From Hemileia vastatrix (Eukaryota; Basidiomycota; Pucciniomycetes; Pucciniales; Zaghouaniaceae): 64,000 nucleotides of DNA. The stretch lies in NCBI GenBank assembly GCA_030280995.1, contig JASXTE010000017.1, positions 10,936,498-11,000,497 on the forward strand, in the 5' to 3' direction. Both the position numbers and the translations under genes were made by a program. A model generated the notes under the pieces. The model did no database searches and had not been told where the DNA came from. It saw only the letters and a program-made list of their open reading frames with translations. Shown piece after piece: positions 23,150 to 35,691 of this stretch (position 1 is the stretch's first letter; each line of letters opens with the position of its first letter).

Positions 23150-25577
23150 ATGTCAAATTTAAGATGCATTGGAAAATTTTCTTTAAATTTTAAACCTATT
23201 TTTCCAAAGAAAGATCTGTATTTGATGAAGTATCCACTCAGGTTATTATGCAACGAGGAAGATCTTTAGTTCATGTTTTTGGATTATTCAAAGAAGGAGA
23301 AGCAAAACCTATTGGTGATCTTTCTAATTAACAGAGCAGCCAAATTGGAAAACTACTTGGAGAAATTAGATCTGGATCTCAAATTTTAAATGAGGAAAGG
23401 TCTTTAAATCCCAAAATACCTTATTATTTTTGCTCTTACTTGGTTCTACTTTTAAACAGGCAGTATAGAATTTGCGGCATCCTTTTTTGTGTGACTGATT
23501 TTATTAGTCAGGCTAAAGAAGTATTTCTAAATGCTCAAATTGATTTGACACCGATTCCACACTACAATCCAACCTTCTTCTTTAATATTCCTCATTCTTG
23601 TATTCACACAACTTCTGAAATTTCTGGGACAAGGGATAATCAAATGGCAAATCTATCTATACGTGGTATGAAAACAACTCTGAAAACGCATCAGATTCAA
23701 GCTATCAATTTTATGATAGATAATGAAAATAACTTATCCGAAAAGTTAGAAAAACTGTGGAGGCATGCAGACAACAGCTGGCTGAGAGTAGGTTTTAATA
23801 ATTATTATGAACAATTTATTGAAGAAGAGTTATCCTCTGCAGGAATTGTTTCAATTCTAGCTGATGATATGGGCTTGGGAAAGACCCTCTCAGCTCTTGG
23901 CCTAATTACTGCAACTCAAAGTGAAGCCAGACAATTCCAACTCTTGGGTGGTGGACAAGAGAAAGATAGGACATCAGCAACTCTCATCATTTGCCCACTT
24001 GCAACATTATCAAACTGGGACAAAGAAATAAGAATTCACTTTGAAGATAATGCACTACCTTTTAAGGTTCTTTATGGGAAGGATTCAAAGAAAATTAATT
24101 TTGAGGAGCTTCAGAACCAACTAGTTTTTTTGACTACCTATGAGACAGCAAGTTCATCTTCTTCAAATAAAACTCCTCAACCTATTCCGCCAGTAACTCA
24201 TAAACTCATTTGGTACAGAATAGTTTTAGATGAGGCTCAGTAAGCATTCATTTGAATTACTAAAAATTTTGAACATAATATTATAAAGCTGATGAAATGT
24301 TTAACATAATTTAAAAGTTTAATCAAGAATCCCCAGTCACACAAGAATCAGAATATATTGTCCTTGGAGGCTGAGTATCGACTATGCTTGACAGGGAAAC
24401 CACTTCAGAACCAGAAACCTGATCTTTAAAGCCTTATATCATTCCTCAGAATCGAAAGATGGCAAGAAAACTGGTTGTGGATTAATTTTCTTATGAATGG
24501 ATTAAACAGAAGAAGCTCTAGCTCATTAAAATTGATAAATACTCTCATGAATGTCATATGCCTGCGGAGGACTAAAGAAGCAATCTTATCACTTCCTCGA
24601 AAAATTGAGCAAGGAATATCTGTAGAATTATCAGAACCTTGGCACTCAAAAATTACGAAGCTTCAAGAATGTTTTTCTGAGTATTATGGGCCTTCTCAAA
24701 ACAATAACCTCCCTTGGGACTCAGCTGAGTTTCTCCAAGAACTGTCAATTTTACGGCAATTTTGTAACCACCCTGTCAACAAAAACCCAGACCAACCTCC
24801 AACATTTCCTTTCACTTGGAAAAATCCAGCAAAGATTATACATCTAATCAGTCATTTATAAATTTTTTTTAGGAGAGAAAGGGGGATAATTTGTCCCAAG
24901 GCTGTTATATTTTCAGAATATGCGGACTTTTTGGAAATGTAAGGAATTCTATTAATTATCTCAATAACTTATTTTTAGCTTAAAAGACATTTCAATATTC
25001 TATCCATTGAAACAGTATAAAAAAGGCTTTAGATGACCATGGAATTAGATACACAGAGCTTGTAGGAAAGTTGAGCATGAAAAAAAGGGATGAAAATCTT
25101 GACAAATTCAAAAATGATGAGAGATGTCAAGTTTTTCTTGGTACAATCAAGGCTGCAGGAGTTGGAATAGACTTGAGGTGTGCACAAAATGTATATATAA
25201 TGGTAAGTCAAAGAGTCTTATATTGAAATAAAAAATGTTGAAAAGAGAATTTTTTTAAAATATTGAAACAGGAGCCTAATTGGAATCCAGCAGTTGAACA
25301 GCAAGCAGTTGATTGTCTGTATAGAATGGGCCAACAAAATGAAGTTCATGTACTCAAGTATTTTGTAAGTAGAAGTATTGAATTCAGTATTTATAAGATA
25401 TAAAGAAAAAAGATTGAGCCATCAATGTATGTGAAATTTCCTTTATATAAAGTTGCATCATAGCTAAAAATATTTATCTGTTCTAATTTGAGAAGGTTAA
25501 GTGTCCCAAACATTGGAAATGAGGAATATGAGTCTGCTAGGTTGTTGATTAGGGAATTCATCAATAAATCACATTAG
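23150..25577 (+). pseudogene. SNF2-family DNA-dependent ATPase (RAD5/HLTF-like core)
   Basis: The helicase core is spread over several exons. N-lobe: Walker A in DDMGLGKTLSALGLI (about 23864-23908), LIICPLATLSNWDKEI, a YRIVLDEA box at the end of exon 1 (intron donor GTAAGC at 24239 would complete DEAH), then LTGKPLQN. C-lobe: RRTKEAILSLPRK, LRQFCNHP, CPKAVIFSEYADFLEM, FLGTIKAAGVGIDLRCAQNV, and NPAVEQQAVDCLYRMGQQ after an intron ending in ACAG at about 25271. Introns at 25203-25271 and after 25364 have GTAAGT donors. One TAA (24427-24429) interrupts PDL-SLISFL, and a one-base shift follows the DEAH intron. No RING finger was seen between the lobes. Known role of the family: ATP-driven chromatin remodelling or fork repair. 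The start at 23150 is uncertain. Confidence 0.8.
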
Positions 25578-26706
25578 AATTTGAAATTTTTCAAGTATGT
25601 AGGAAATGTTTATTGGGGCTTGACAATTAAGAAGTCTTAATTGTTGAGGATTAAGAGAAGCGTGATATAATGAAGAATAGCAGTCACTTGGCAAAACCCT
25701 GGAGACTGGAAAAGAATTAAAGTGAGTCTCAATTGAGGATACCAAATTTATACTATCATATAATGCCAATTTCTTAAGTATTTCTCCTGAATAAGAGGAA
25801 GTTTCTCGGATTTGAATGTGTTTCTGGTTGAGATTTTGTGCAAGTCTCGAGAATTTTTCACATCTCCATGGCAATAAAATCCGCTTAAAAGAACCTTCAT
25901 CATCAATTTTGGTGTCTGAGCAACATTTGACATTTTTGAAAAGATTCTCATAGGTTTCACCAATTGGAAGTTGTTTAAGAAGGTGAATTTAGTTAAAAGA
26001 ATTCTGAAAAACGTTGTCAAATTTATATAAGCTTGTGTAAAAAAAAGATAAAAACATTAGTTATTACTTTATTCTTTATTTTATATTTATACTTTCTTAT
26101 TTTAACTATTTCACGGAAACTATCAGAATATTTTCCGAGTCGTAATTTATCAGCATAAACTATAAACCAGCGGTGAAGAACACCCATTTGATTTAGGTAG
26201 GAAATATGAGTAGAGTCCATTGAATAAGAAACCAAATAATTATTTTCCAAAGCTTTATCGCAGTGCTTAATGATAATTTTTGCCAAAACTTGATTTCACT
26301 TGTGAAACCAATCAAGATTCCAAGCAAACGTTTTTCCAGGAAAGTTGCATTGATGAAGAAAGTGGATAAAAGCATTGTGGAATATAGCAGGGATTTGTTC
26401 AGAAACATGGTAATTTTGTTCAGGATATGGCAAATTAATATCAATGTTGAGAGAGCTTATATTGAACAATGAAAACCTATGTAGTTGTTCTTCAGTGGGG
26501 TACAGCTTCCATTCATTAGACTGAGGTGAAATATTTAAAAGCACACAACAGAAATTGTAAATAGACCTGCAAAAATGAGAAGTTGATTGAGGGAGTATCT
26601 CATTGGATCTTTTATTAAGTACACGGGTATTAGTAGGTATTTTTCCCTGAGGAAAATAAGAACAACTAGATCTCATCATATACGTTATGAAAAGCAAAAT
26701 GAACAA
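25569..26706 (-). pseudogene. Unknown protein family A, copy 1 (resembles multicopy rust proteins)
   Basis: Minus-strand pieces form one broken gene. The N-terminal piece includes INLPYPEQNYHVSEQIPAIF and FAWNLDWFHK. After a TGA (26296-26298) the same frame continues NQVLAKIIIKHCDKALENNY and MGVLHRWFIVYADKLRLGKY. Past an interruption around 26020-26100 the C-terminal piece reads LPWRCEKFSRLAQNLNQKHI and VLPSDCYSSLYHASLNPQQL. The layout (aromatic W/F-N-D-W block, W-N-x-V, RW..Y..K, basic stretch, LPWR, LP.D.YS..Y) matches the gene at 31.6-33.2 kb on the other strand. I recall similar uncharacterised proteins in rust genomes but know no function. Exact splice sites are not settled. Confidence 0.5.
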
Positions 26707-27753
26707 AAATATTAAATTTTGAAAGGATATGGCATGAAAAACACTACTATAATAAATTTTTTATTTTGAAAATAATTAATAATGAAGAGTTGAGTGGACG
26801 GACAGATGAGCTTTCTCATGAATATCTTTCTCTATAAAATATGGATATCTATGTATGTTCATAATTGATTCAAAAGGAAAGAACTCAGCTGTAATAGAAA
26901 ATTATTGCATGATAAACGGGTAAAAATATAATGCAGAATCATTTTGATTTTCCAACTTATTTTGATAATATTTTAATGCAAATAATGACCTTATTTGAGC
27001 TTGTTGATTGTGCTGACAAACTTATTTTAAAAATTTATATTAACACCTTATTAGTGTGTAAATATTTTATTTACCAAGATTACTCAGAAACCATACCAAA
27101 TTTTCAGAGTTTGGAATAAGCAACTTAATGTAAAAATTCTGTTTTTTGGATTCTGGAAGCTTTACTTTGATGACCTCTTAGATTTGAAAATTTTAAAATA
27201 ATATATTTTGTTGAAAAAATATTTATTTTTCAGACTGTAATTCTATATTGTGAAAAATAAATATTATAAATTTTTTTATATCTTATAGTTATTATTAATG
27301 AAAACCTTTCTGTTACTTGGCAGAATTTTATTAATGCAGGTGATTGTAGAAAAAAAAATGGCAACACTTAATTAAATTTATTATTACAAATTAAATGTTA
27401 TTATTTTGATTCAAGTTATGTCAAAGTTTCTCCTATATTTAAAAATGCGATTAACTTGTATTCTCTTATAGTATTATGCTTTGTGAAAAATAAGCTGTTT
27501 GATAAACATGTATGCAACATTGTAAAATGTAGCAAGTCTGAAACATTTTTCTGATGCACAGTATGGATACCTACTTAATGCATGGTTGATCTGCATGAAA
27601 CAAAAATTCAAAGAAATCCATGGTAACCAACTTGTTGATAAACTTCTTGAGACGTAAAAATTGGCTTATTTTAGTAAGTTCTTCACAATAAATAAATAGT
27701 TTGTTCAATTTCCACCATCCAGTAACATATTTCTTATACCCAGAAGGCTTAAA
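26707..27753. other. AT-rich intergenic stretch
   Basis: About 1 kb between divergent genes, with no convincing coding sequence. A 62-codon open frame at 26931-27119 has no recognisable motif. The interval presumably holds promoters for the minus-strand gene and for the transposase. Confidence 0.5.
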
Positions 27754-30700
27754 ATGCCACCATTTTTTTGCGTTTGTAAATGTGAAAAGCTTGGATGTTC
27801 ATCAAGAAAGCATCAGGCCTCATTGGGAAGCTTTGAAGTTGGTGTAGCTTTCAAAACATCTCAGCCATACTCCAAACATGAAGAGGAAAGAAATTGCAAA
27901 GCACAGATGGTTGGTACATCCAGCGCTTTACCTAACTTAGGATCCAACATCCAAGATCTTGTAAGACATAAATAATTGGTAAATAAAGAGAAATTATGTT
28001 TCAATTAATCTCTATTTTTTTTCTTTGCTTAGGAGCAGCCTGTTTTTGAAAAAAATTCAATCTCTACCACGGTCAAACAATTTGAATTTTGAAGAGCTTT
28101 ATAGCCAAAAGTTAATGTGACAAGCGGAGAAACTTTCTCTTATCCATCATTTAAGCAAAGAAGGTTGTTCTGAATTTTTGCATGATGAAGTCAACAAACT
28201 CAAACTTCTTAGTGATGTAAGTAAGCTAGATGCTAGCAGAATCATCAGCCTGATTCCCCTTTCTATAGAAACAGTTTTTAGTCGATTGCAACTCCATCCA
28301 TTATTTGTTACCAAGACATTCTGTGCTAAGTGCTTTGCTCTTTATGAGTATATCCCCAAACATCAACCATCGATCTTATCCTGTACTCAACCTTTTTATT
28401 CATCCTAAAAGCACTATTTGAAAGATTTAGGACAGAGAGAAGAAACTGTCAATTGTGATGAAAGTTTGTATTTGGCTAAGTACAAACAAGAAGAAGCAAT
28501 CTACCATCCTTGTAAAACATTTCATCACAACAGTTTGGTTGAATGGCTTTCTGAAAAGCTTAAACTAATCAAATTTGAGACGCTGATTGAGAAAAAAAAT
28601 GATTTTATAGAAAACATGGAAAGCAATGTCATGAAAGATGTATATGATGGTTTTGTGTGGAAAAATTTTCCAGATATTTCTATGACTTGAAATAGAAGTG
28701 TTGATGGATATACAAAAACACAAGGTAATTTAACTTTTAGTTTATGTGTTGACTGGTTTGGGCCGGGTGGCAATTGTATTGGAGGTCATCAGAAATCTGT
28801 GGGTAATATCTTGTTGGTGTGTATGAACTTGCCTACAGAAGATCGATACAAAACCAAAAATCTATTTTTGTATGCTATTATTCCCAGTCCAACTGAGCCA
28901 ACAAGTGAACAAATAAATCATCTTCTGAAGCCTCTTGTCGATGAACTAAAGACTCTATGGGATGGCATATTTATTGAAAAAACACCTCACTATCCACAAG
29001 GCCCAAAAATAAGGGCTACATTATTCTCTTTAATAGAAGACATTCCAGCAATGCGAAAGATTGCTGGTTTTGCAAGTCACTCCACCACTAAGTTCTTCTC
29101 TGTCTGTCATATTTCAAAAGATGAAATTGGTGAGAATCAAGTTGAAAAATTTTCCTTACGTACTCATGAGGATCATATGCACTGGGAAGAGAAGTGGAAA
29201 AAGTGTCAGTCACATTGGGAGTGGGTATCTATTGTTAGGAGTCATGGGGTTCAATGGAGCGAGCTAAATAACCTTGTATATTGGCATCCTACGGAATATT
29301 GCTCAATTAAGTTGATGCATTCACACATGCTTGGAAATCTTAAAGATCACAGTCTAACTTTTTATCTAATACAAAATGCCGCAATCAACCTAGAAAAAAA
29401 TCTGAAAACGGAAAAAAATTGGCATGTAAGAAGAGACGATGATGATGCATGTTCTGATATATTTCTAAATAGGAAATATAAAAAATGTAGAAGCAGCATA
29501 ATCAGCCCTGATGCCAATAATATTGAACCAGTGGGACGGCAAAAAAGACTACAATATACAAGTACAACGAAACTGTCACAAAAACATCTTAGAATGGATA
29601 GTGGAGGAGCTGAATTGGAAGGATCAAACAGCCAGACAAAGTCATGAAGTTCTGAACATCACTTTCAAACCTTAGAGTTTGGCTCCAAACATGCTTCTGA
29701 AAGTGGAAGTTGAAATTCAACCTATAACTTAAGGCAAAAAAGTAGCAGTATATCCGAAAGTGAAAGATCTAATTCATCCGTTGAGACTATTAGAAGTAAG
29801 GAAGATAAAAAGAAGAGCAAAGAGAAAGAAAGAAAAAGAACTAGAAATCCACAATTGTCAGCCACTGAGCTAGAGGCAGTGTGCAATGTGATAGAGCAAA
29901 CAAAAAAACCTTCCTGGATTTCATGAGTGCCAAAACAAGTAGGATCTAAAAAGTCATTTTTCCTCAAAGCTGCGGAGTGGCATGTACTATATACTGTTTA
30001 CTTTCCTTTGTCACTTATCCCCCTTTGGGTAGAAAAATTAAATCAAGCCAAGACATCCGTGAAGTCAGACCACAAACCTAGAGAATATTATCTTCTCAAA
30101 TCACTCACCACTTTAAGTTCAATTACCAAATTTTTGACTTTAAAAAATGTGTCTGCCAATGAAGTTGATGAATTAAAACAACTTTTATTGGAGTATTGTA
30201 ACTTCTTGGAAGAAGGTTGGAAAAACATCAGCTTTAAGCCAAATCTTCATTTCACTCCACATTTTCCAGAAATGATTAAACGTTTTGGTCCACCCGTAGG
30301 TATGGCTACTTGGGCTGCTGAAAGAGTTAATGGTAGATTATCGGAAATTCCAAACAATAATCATCCAGGTATTTAGTTTGGTAATTGGGTGCTTAAAAAT
30401 GTAAATGAGCTAATTTATTTTTATTGAACATAGAAGAAATACCACAGACCATGCTCAAGCACTGGCATTGGAAGTCTAGGGTATTGGAACTAGGTGAAGC
30501 TGAAGATAATGCTCAGTATGGATCTAATATTAAAAAAACTGAGCACAATACAAAAAAAGACATTTCCATTTAACTGAGGAATTATTTACAAAATGGGTAA
30601 GGGCAGGCTTAAGAAAAAGAGACATCTAAATGGGCTTTGTTACTATCAGAGAAGGTAGGAGACAGGGTAGTTGAAAATATAGCAAGCATATTGGTCCATG

Positions 30701-31055
30701 GAAAGCGTTATACAACTCATGACCAGAATCCTGGGATTTCTACCATTGAATTCTACTTTGGAAAATATTGTCAGTTTGGGCATATTGATCAGCTTTTTAG
30801 TTCAAAGGATGATAATGAAAAATTCTATCTAATTGTTAGTCCATTTAAAGAGCTTATACCAGAAGATACAAAAAAGGATCCCTATGAGGCGTTTCCACAA
30901 GTGCATTGCCGTTTAGCAAGAGTAGAAAAAGTGACACAAATTGTGATAAATCAAGATTAAATTATTGGACATGCCTCCAATTTACAGCACCAAATGTGAA
31001 TGTTTGGAATAAAGTACGATGTTATCACTGCTGTTGGACTTCAGACACTAGTAAG
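27754..31055 (+). pseudogene. CACTA transposase of tnp2 (Transposase_21) type
   Basis: Exon 1 begins MPPFFCVCKCEKLGCSSRKH, a Cys-rich start usual for basidiomycete tnp2 proteins. An intron follows (donor GTAAGA at 27961, acceptor TTAG near 28033). A single frame then continues to 30376 with stops TGA at 28118, 28688, 29645, 29711 and 29924 and TAA at 28406. Core motifs: SLCVDWFGPGGN, VCMNLPTEDRYK, IIPSPTEPTSEQINHLLKPL, KIAGFASHSTTKFFSVC, RTHEDHMHWEEKW, VQWSELNNLVYWHPTEYCSI and MHSHMLGNL. The DUF4218-like part has HFTPHFPEMIKRFGPPVGMA and WAAERVNGRLS. A further exon after an intron ending near 30430 reads on to about 30960 (C-terminal domain). The stops make this copy inactive, but the frame is otherwise well preserved. 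Confidence 0.85.
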
Positions 31056-31557
31056 TAAAAAATTAAACAACATGGACACTTTATTTTTGTTAATATGGTT
31101 GAAATTATTTTGGATTGGTAAGAATTTGGAGGATTTGGAAAGTTTGTAATAGATCTTTGGAACAGCTAGATGCAAGATTAATAAATAAAACTTTTTAAGA
31201 TTTTGCCTAAATGTTCAAGAAAACAATAAAAAGGGCATTCATTACGGTTTAGAAACCATGCTATTAAAGAGTGACATTTTATTGTTAATGTAATTCCAAC
31301 TAAAAGGAATTAAATGTACTATACAAAGTCTACCTATACTTGAAAAATATTATAAATAGTTCAGAACCAGGGTTTAAAAATCTAAGGACTATATTTTTCA
31401 AGCCAATAAAACTGATTTTCCACTAATTTTTTCGCTTGAATATTTTATTCATTAAACTCACAATTAAAATGTATAACTAATTTCTTTTTAATATTATCTT
31501 GTCTATATTCTGAAAGTTAATAATTTTTTTTATTTTTTATTTTTTATAAAGCACAGA
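31056..31557. other. AT-rich intergenic stretch
   Basis: No open frame or repeat of note was seen. The end (31528-31550) is a T-rich run just before the ATG at 31558. Confidence 0.5.
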
Positions 31558-33252
31558 ATGTCTAATACTGGTGATGCCATGCAGGTTGATCCTCCATTAG
31601 AAACTAATGTTGGAGTGCAAAATAATCCTCCCCCTCAAAATCCTAGAATGCCTCCATCGGGTCCTGCTCCCCCTGAAAGACCTAGTGAAAATCCAGGTAA
31701 ACCCTAACTTCCTTCTCAGTATTCATCAGATACCCAAATTTGATCAACTGATTGCTCTTCTAATATCACAAATACAGATAGTCAATCCACACCTGGTAAC
31801 TTTCAGCAGCAAGCAGAAAGTGTAGGTAATGATTGGGCTAGTATGTTATTGAATCAGTTTCTTGGAAGCGGTGGGGGATCCACTTCTACTAAACCAGCAG
31901 CCAGTACCAGTGGACCTGGTGAGTAAACTTTTTCAACATGCTTTTATGTTTTAAATTAGGTTTACAAATTTTTATTTTCAAAAATTTGCAGTTAATACCT
32001 CTCTTATAATTTGAGCTACTGATCAGCGCAGAATACTTGATGCTGAGTCACTTCAAAATGACCAAAACTTGCAAATGGTTAGAAGCATAGTTACGAGGTG
32101 TGATGTACCAAGGAGCTCAGATTCTATTAACCAAAATATCTATCACTTTTCAAAGTTCTGTCTTGGTGGACCCATTAATGTATCTGAGTTTCCTAAAGGC
32201 CCAACAAATGAAGAACTTACATACTGGAAAAATTGGCATGAGTACAAGCTATTGACGATTGAAACAGCATTAAAACAGGCTCAAAACGCACCGCAGGCAA
32301 CTTCAGCTGCTTATCCTCAATTTATTTTAACAAATACTGCTATATTCTTACGTTCCAAAATTCATCTACCAACTGTTATTTCAACACCTGAGCCCCGAGG
32401 ACTAAAGGGAGGAGCTGCTGTACCAATCTCTGTAAAACAAAATTTCGAACGAGAGCTTCAAGAGAAAGGATTTCGTCGACTCCCTTTTGATTGGAACTGT
32501 CAAAATTTTTCTGAGTCACTATGGAATCAAGTAATGTGGAGTGTAGTATCAGACCATTGTACTAAGTGGCTCTCAACATTGAAAAATATTAATTCAGCAA
32601 AACTCAGGTTTACACCAATCATTGTCGAGAAATGGGTGGTCAACAAGGGAAAGGAGATTCAAAAGATGGCTGGTCAAAACTGTGAGGTGATTGAGGCAAG
32701 TAGAAAGGAAAAGAGATCAAGAGCACAGATAAAGCATTATAAAACAAAGGTATTTATTAAAAGCATAAAAACTAAATAAAGTCTATTACTAATTTGATTT
32801 GATCTTAGATTTCAGAAAACCGCTACAACATGGCAAGAAAAAAGTGCTTTAATCAGCTAGGCTTTGTAGCACTTTTTCATGATACAAGTCTCATATCTGA
32901 TTTAGAAGAAGCCCCACCCAATCCAGAAGAGAATTGTCCTAAATGAGTAGTTACTGGATGGAGAAATCCAAAATAGGATGAAATTTTAGATAAAATGGAC
33001 AACTTGACTAAAAAGACGGCCCATTCAAATGTTGAAAAGGCTTCAATGAAGAAACTTCATGATCGCTCAACTAAAAAGACAGCTTCAACAGATGGTATCT
33101 TGAATGTGCCCAAATTTCTGCCAAAAAACTGCTATTCACCTGGATATTTAGCAAATTTGTTGGTTAATGAGAGGGAGTTACTTGAGCTTTGAGAAAATAT
33201 AGATTTCTCCAAAGTTAATGAAGCACTAGATTGAGCAGCAGCAACTTAAATT
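31558..33252 (+). pseudogene. Unknown protein family A, copy 2
   Basis: The first ATG, 31558 (MSNTGDAMQVDPPLETNVGV), opens a Pro/Gln/Ser-rich N-terminal region in short exons (donor GTAAAC at 31696). The main exon (about 32000-32750) reads FSKFCLGGPINVSEFPKGPT, KNWHEYKLLTIETALKQAQN, EKGFRRLPFDWNCQNFSESL, WNQVMWSVVSDHCTKWLSTL and FTPIIVEKWVVNKGKEIQKM, then a basic stretch. An intron with acceptor TTAG at 32808 leads to NRYNMARKKCFNQLGFVALF and FLPKNCYSPGYLANLLVNER. TGA codons at about 32011, 32944 and 33190 and a TAG break the frame. It shares its block order with the minus-strand gene at 25.6-26.7 kb. Function is unknown; two copies next to a tnp2 transposase suggest a transposon-borne gene. 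Confidence 0.55.
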
Positions 33253-33988
33253 TTTTACCCCACTGGTAAACATGTATATAGAGTGATAGTAATCATTTTT
33301 TAAATATAACATTATTATTCTTTCTTATAAAAAATCACAATTGATGTATAAGATAAAAGAGAGCAAAAAAAATAAATGATTTTAAAATTATTGAGGATAG
33401 AAAAACAGATATAAATTTTTGTAAAACTTTAAGACATGATAAACGTTTTGATTAAATAAATGTGAAATTTTTTTACGCACAATATATGAACTTGAAATAA
33501 ATTAAATTGAATCTCTTCTCAGATACTTACGACAAGATCAAATTAAAGACTAAACCAAGAATGGAATTAGACTCTAAATTTCAATTTAAAATACCTGTTT
33601 TTCAAAAATTATAATTTCTTTTTTATTGGCTAAACGCCACCAATGATTAGTATAAAAATACACATGTGAAAAAATTTATGAAAGTGAACACCATCCCTCA
33701 CCAAAAAAGAAACATCATTAAAGGCACTCAATAATCCATTACCATAGTTAGAAACAAAATATATACAAAAAATTAAAGCATTAAACTGATGGGAATTCAT
33801 TTTCACAAGGATCTTAAGAATTTTTTTTTTTAAAATTCTCTTTTCGCAACAATGATTAAAAATTATTAATCATTAAAAACCAAAAAATCATCAATTTACA
33901 TTTGGTTTTCATGCCTTAAAAAATAAAAGAGGCTTTAATAACATGTAATTGATAAACATACTTCAGTATAATTTAAGTATTGTGCTAT
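33253..33988. other. AT-rich stretch before the palindrome array
   Basis: Nothing coding was recognised. The sequence is A-rich with scattered T runs, and no repeat unit of the array appears before 33989. Confidence 0.5.
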
Positions 33989-35691
33989 GTGTCCAGTAAA
34001 AGTTTGTCCGAACTTGTGCTGGACACTTTTGCCAAGACCAGTGACTAAAAATTGCAAGGAAAACCAAAAGAAATGGTTCATATAATTAAGATAATTGATG
34101 GCATCAAATTTTTTTTGGTAAATATGTCCAGCACAAGCTCGGCCAAACTTATGCTGGACACTTTTATAATTTGAAGTTGGTAAGATGCATGTTTTTTTAA
34201 GAGAAGTGAGGTGTTCCTCATAAACGTGTCCAGCACAAGTTCGGCCAAACTTGTGCAGGACACTTTTACCAAAAAAAAAAAATTTATGCCATCAAATATC
34301 TTCATTTTCTAGCCTAATTTTATTTAATTTCCTTGAAGTAATAAGTTACTTTCCATGAATAAAGTGTTCAGCACAAGTTCGGCCGAACTTATGCTGGACA
34401 CTTTTATAAGAAAAACATCACTTCTCTTAAAAAAACATGCACCTTACCAACTTCAAATTAGAAGAGTGTCCAGCATAAGTTCGGCCAAACTTGTGCTGGA
34501 AACTTTGGTCATGGACATTAACTTATTACTTCAAGGAAATTAAATAAAATTAGGCTATAAGATGAAGATATTTGATGGCATCAATATTTTTTTTTGGTAA
34601 AAGTGTCCAGCACAAGTTTGGCCAAACTTGTGCTGGACACTTTTATGAGGAACATCTCACTTCTCTTAAAAAACATACACCTTACAAACTTCAAATTATA
34701 AAAGTGTCCAGAATAAGTTCAGCCAAACATATGCTGGACATATTTACCAAAAAAAAAATTGATGCCATCAATTATCTTAATTACATGGGCCATTTGTTTG
34801 GTTTCCCTTGCAATTTTTAGTCACTTGTCTTGGCCAGAGTGTCCAGCACAAGTTCAGCCAAACTTATGCTGGACAATTCCAATTTTAAGTTGGTAAGGTG
34901 CATGTTTTATTAAGAGAAGTGAGGTGTTCCTTATAAAAGTGTCCAGCACAAGTTTGGCCAAACTTGTGCTGGACACTTTGGTCATGGACAGTAACTTATT
35001 ACTTCAAGGAAATTAAAAAAAATTAGGCTAGAAAATGAAGATATTTGATGGCTTCAATTTTTTTTTTTGGTAAAAGTGTCCAGCACAAGTTTGGCCAAAC
35101 TTGTGCTGGACAAATTTATGAGGAACACCTCACTTCTCATAAAAAAATATGCACCTTACCAACTTCAAATTGGAAAAGTGTCCAGCATAAGTTTGGCTGA
35201 AGTTGTGCTGGACACTTTTTTAAAAAAAATATTGATGCCATCAATTAACTTCCTTTTATAGCCTATTGATTTTTGTTTTGCCTTGAAATTTTTAGTCACT
35301 GGTCTTGGCCAAAGTGTACAGCATAAGTTTGGTCAAACTTGTGCTGGACACTTTTCCAATTTGAATTTGGTAAGGTGCATGTTTTTTTAAGAGAAGTGAG
35401 GTGTTCCTCATAAATGTGCCCAGCACAAGTTTGGCCAAACTTGTGCTGGACACTTTTACCAAAAAAAAAAATTGATGCCATTAAATATCTTCATGTTATT
35501 GACTAATTTTTTTTAATTTCCTTGAATTATTAAGTTACTTTCCATGACCAAAGTGTCCAGCACAAGTTTGGCCGAACTTATGCTGGACACTTTTCTAATT
35601 TGAAGTTGGTAAGGTGCATGTTTTTTTAAGAGAAGTGAGTTTTTCTTCATAGAAGTGTCCAGAACAAGTTCGGCCGAACTTGTGCTGGACA
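33989..35691. repeat. Array of fifteen 38-bp palindromes with two alternating classes of spacer
   Basis: Fifteen palindromes start at 33989, 34124, 34226, 34364, 34466, 34603, 34704, 34839, 34939, 35076, 35178, 35314, 35416, 35553 and 35654. Each has half-site GTGTCCAGCACAAGTTTG around a GGCC centre. Start-to-start distances alternate 135-138 and 100-102 bp, so long (L) and short (S) spacers alternate. Spacers of one class are homologous but occur in both orientations. L spacers from left to right are +,-,+,-,+,-,-; S spacers are +,-,-,+,-,+,+. L spacers also come in two subtypes. Short open frames across the array translate the repeat by chance. Its function is unknown. Confidence 0.93.

Noticed and set aside
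27754..30376. KDZ transposase, because KDZ elements are linked to TET genes in basidiomycetes
   Set aside because: The motifs (VDWFGPGGN, PSPTEPTSEQINH, RTHEDH, WSELNNLVYW, WAAERVNGRLS) are those of tnp2/CACTA proteins, and the enclosing TIRs are CACTA-like.
33989..35691. CRISPR array
   Set aside because: The repeats are palindromes of nearly constant length, but the spacers are homologous copies of two classes and not unique. The context is a eukaryotic transposon.
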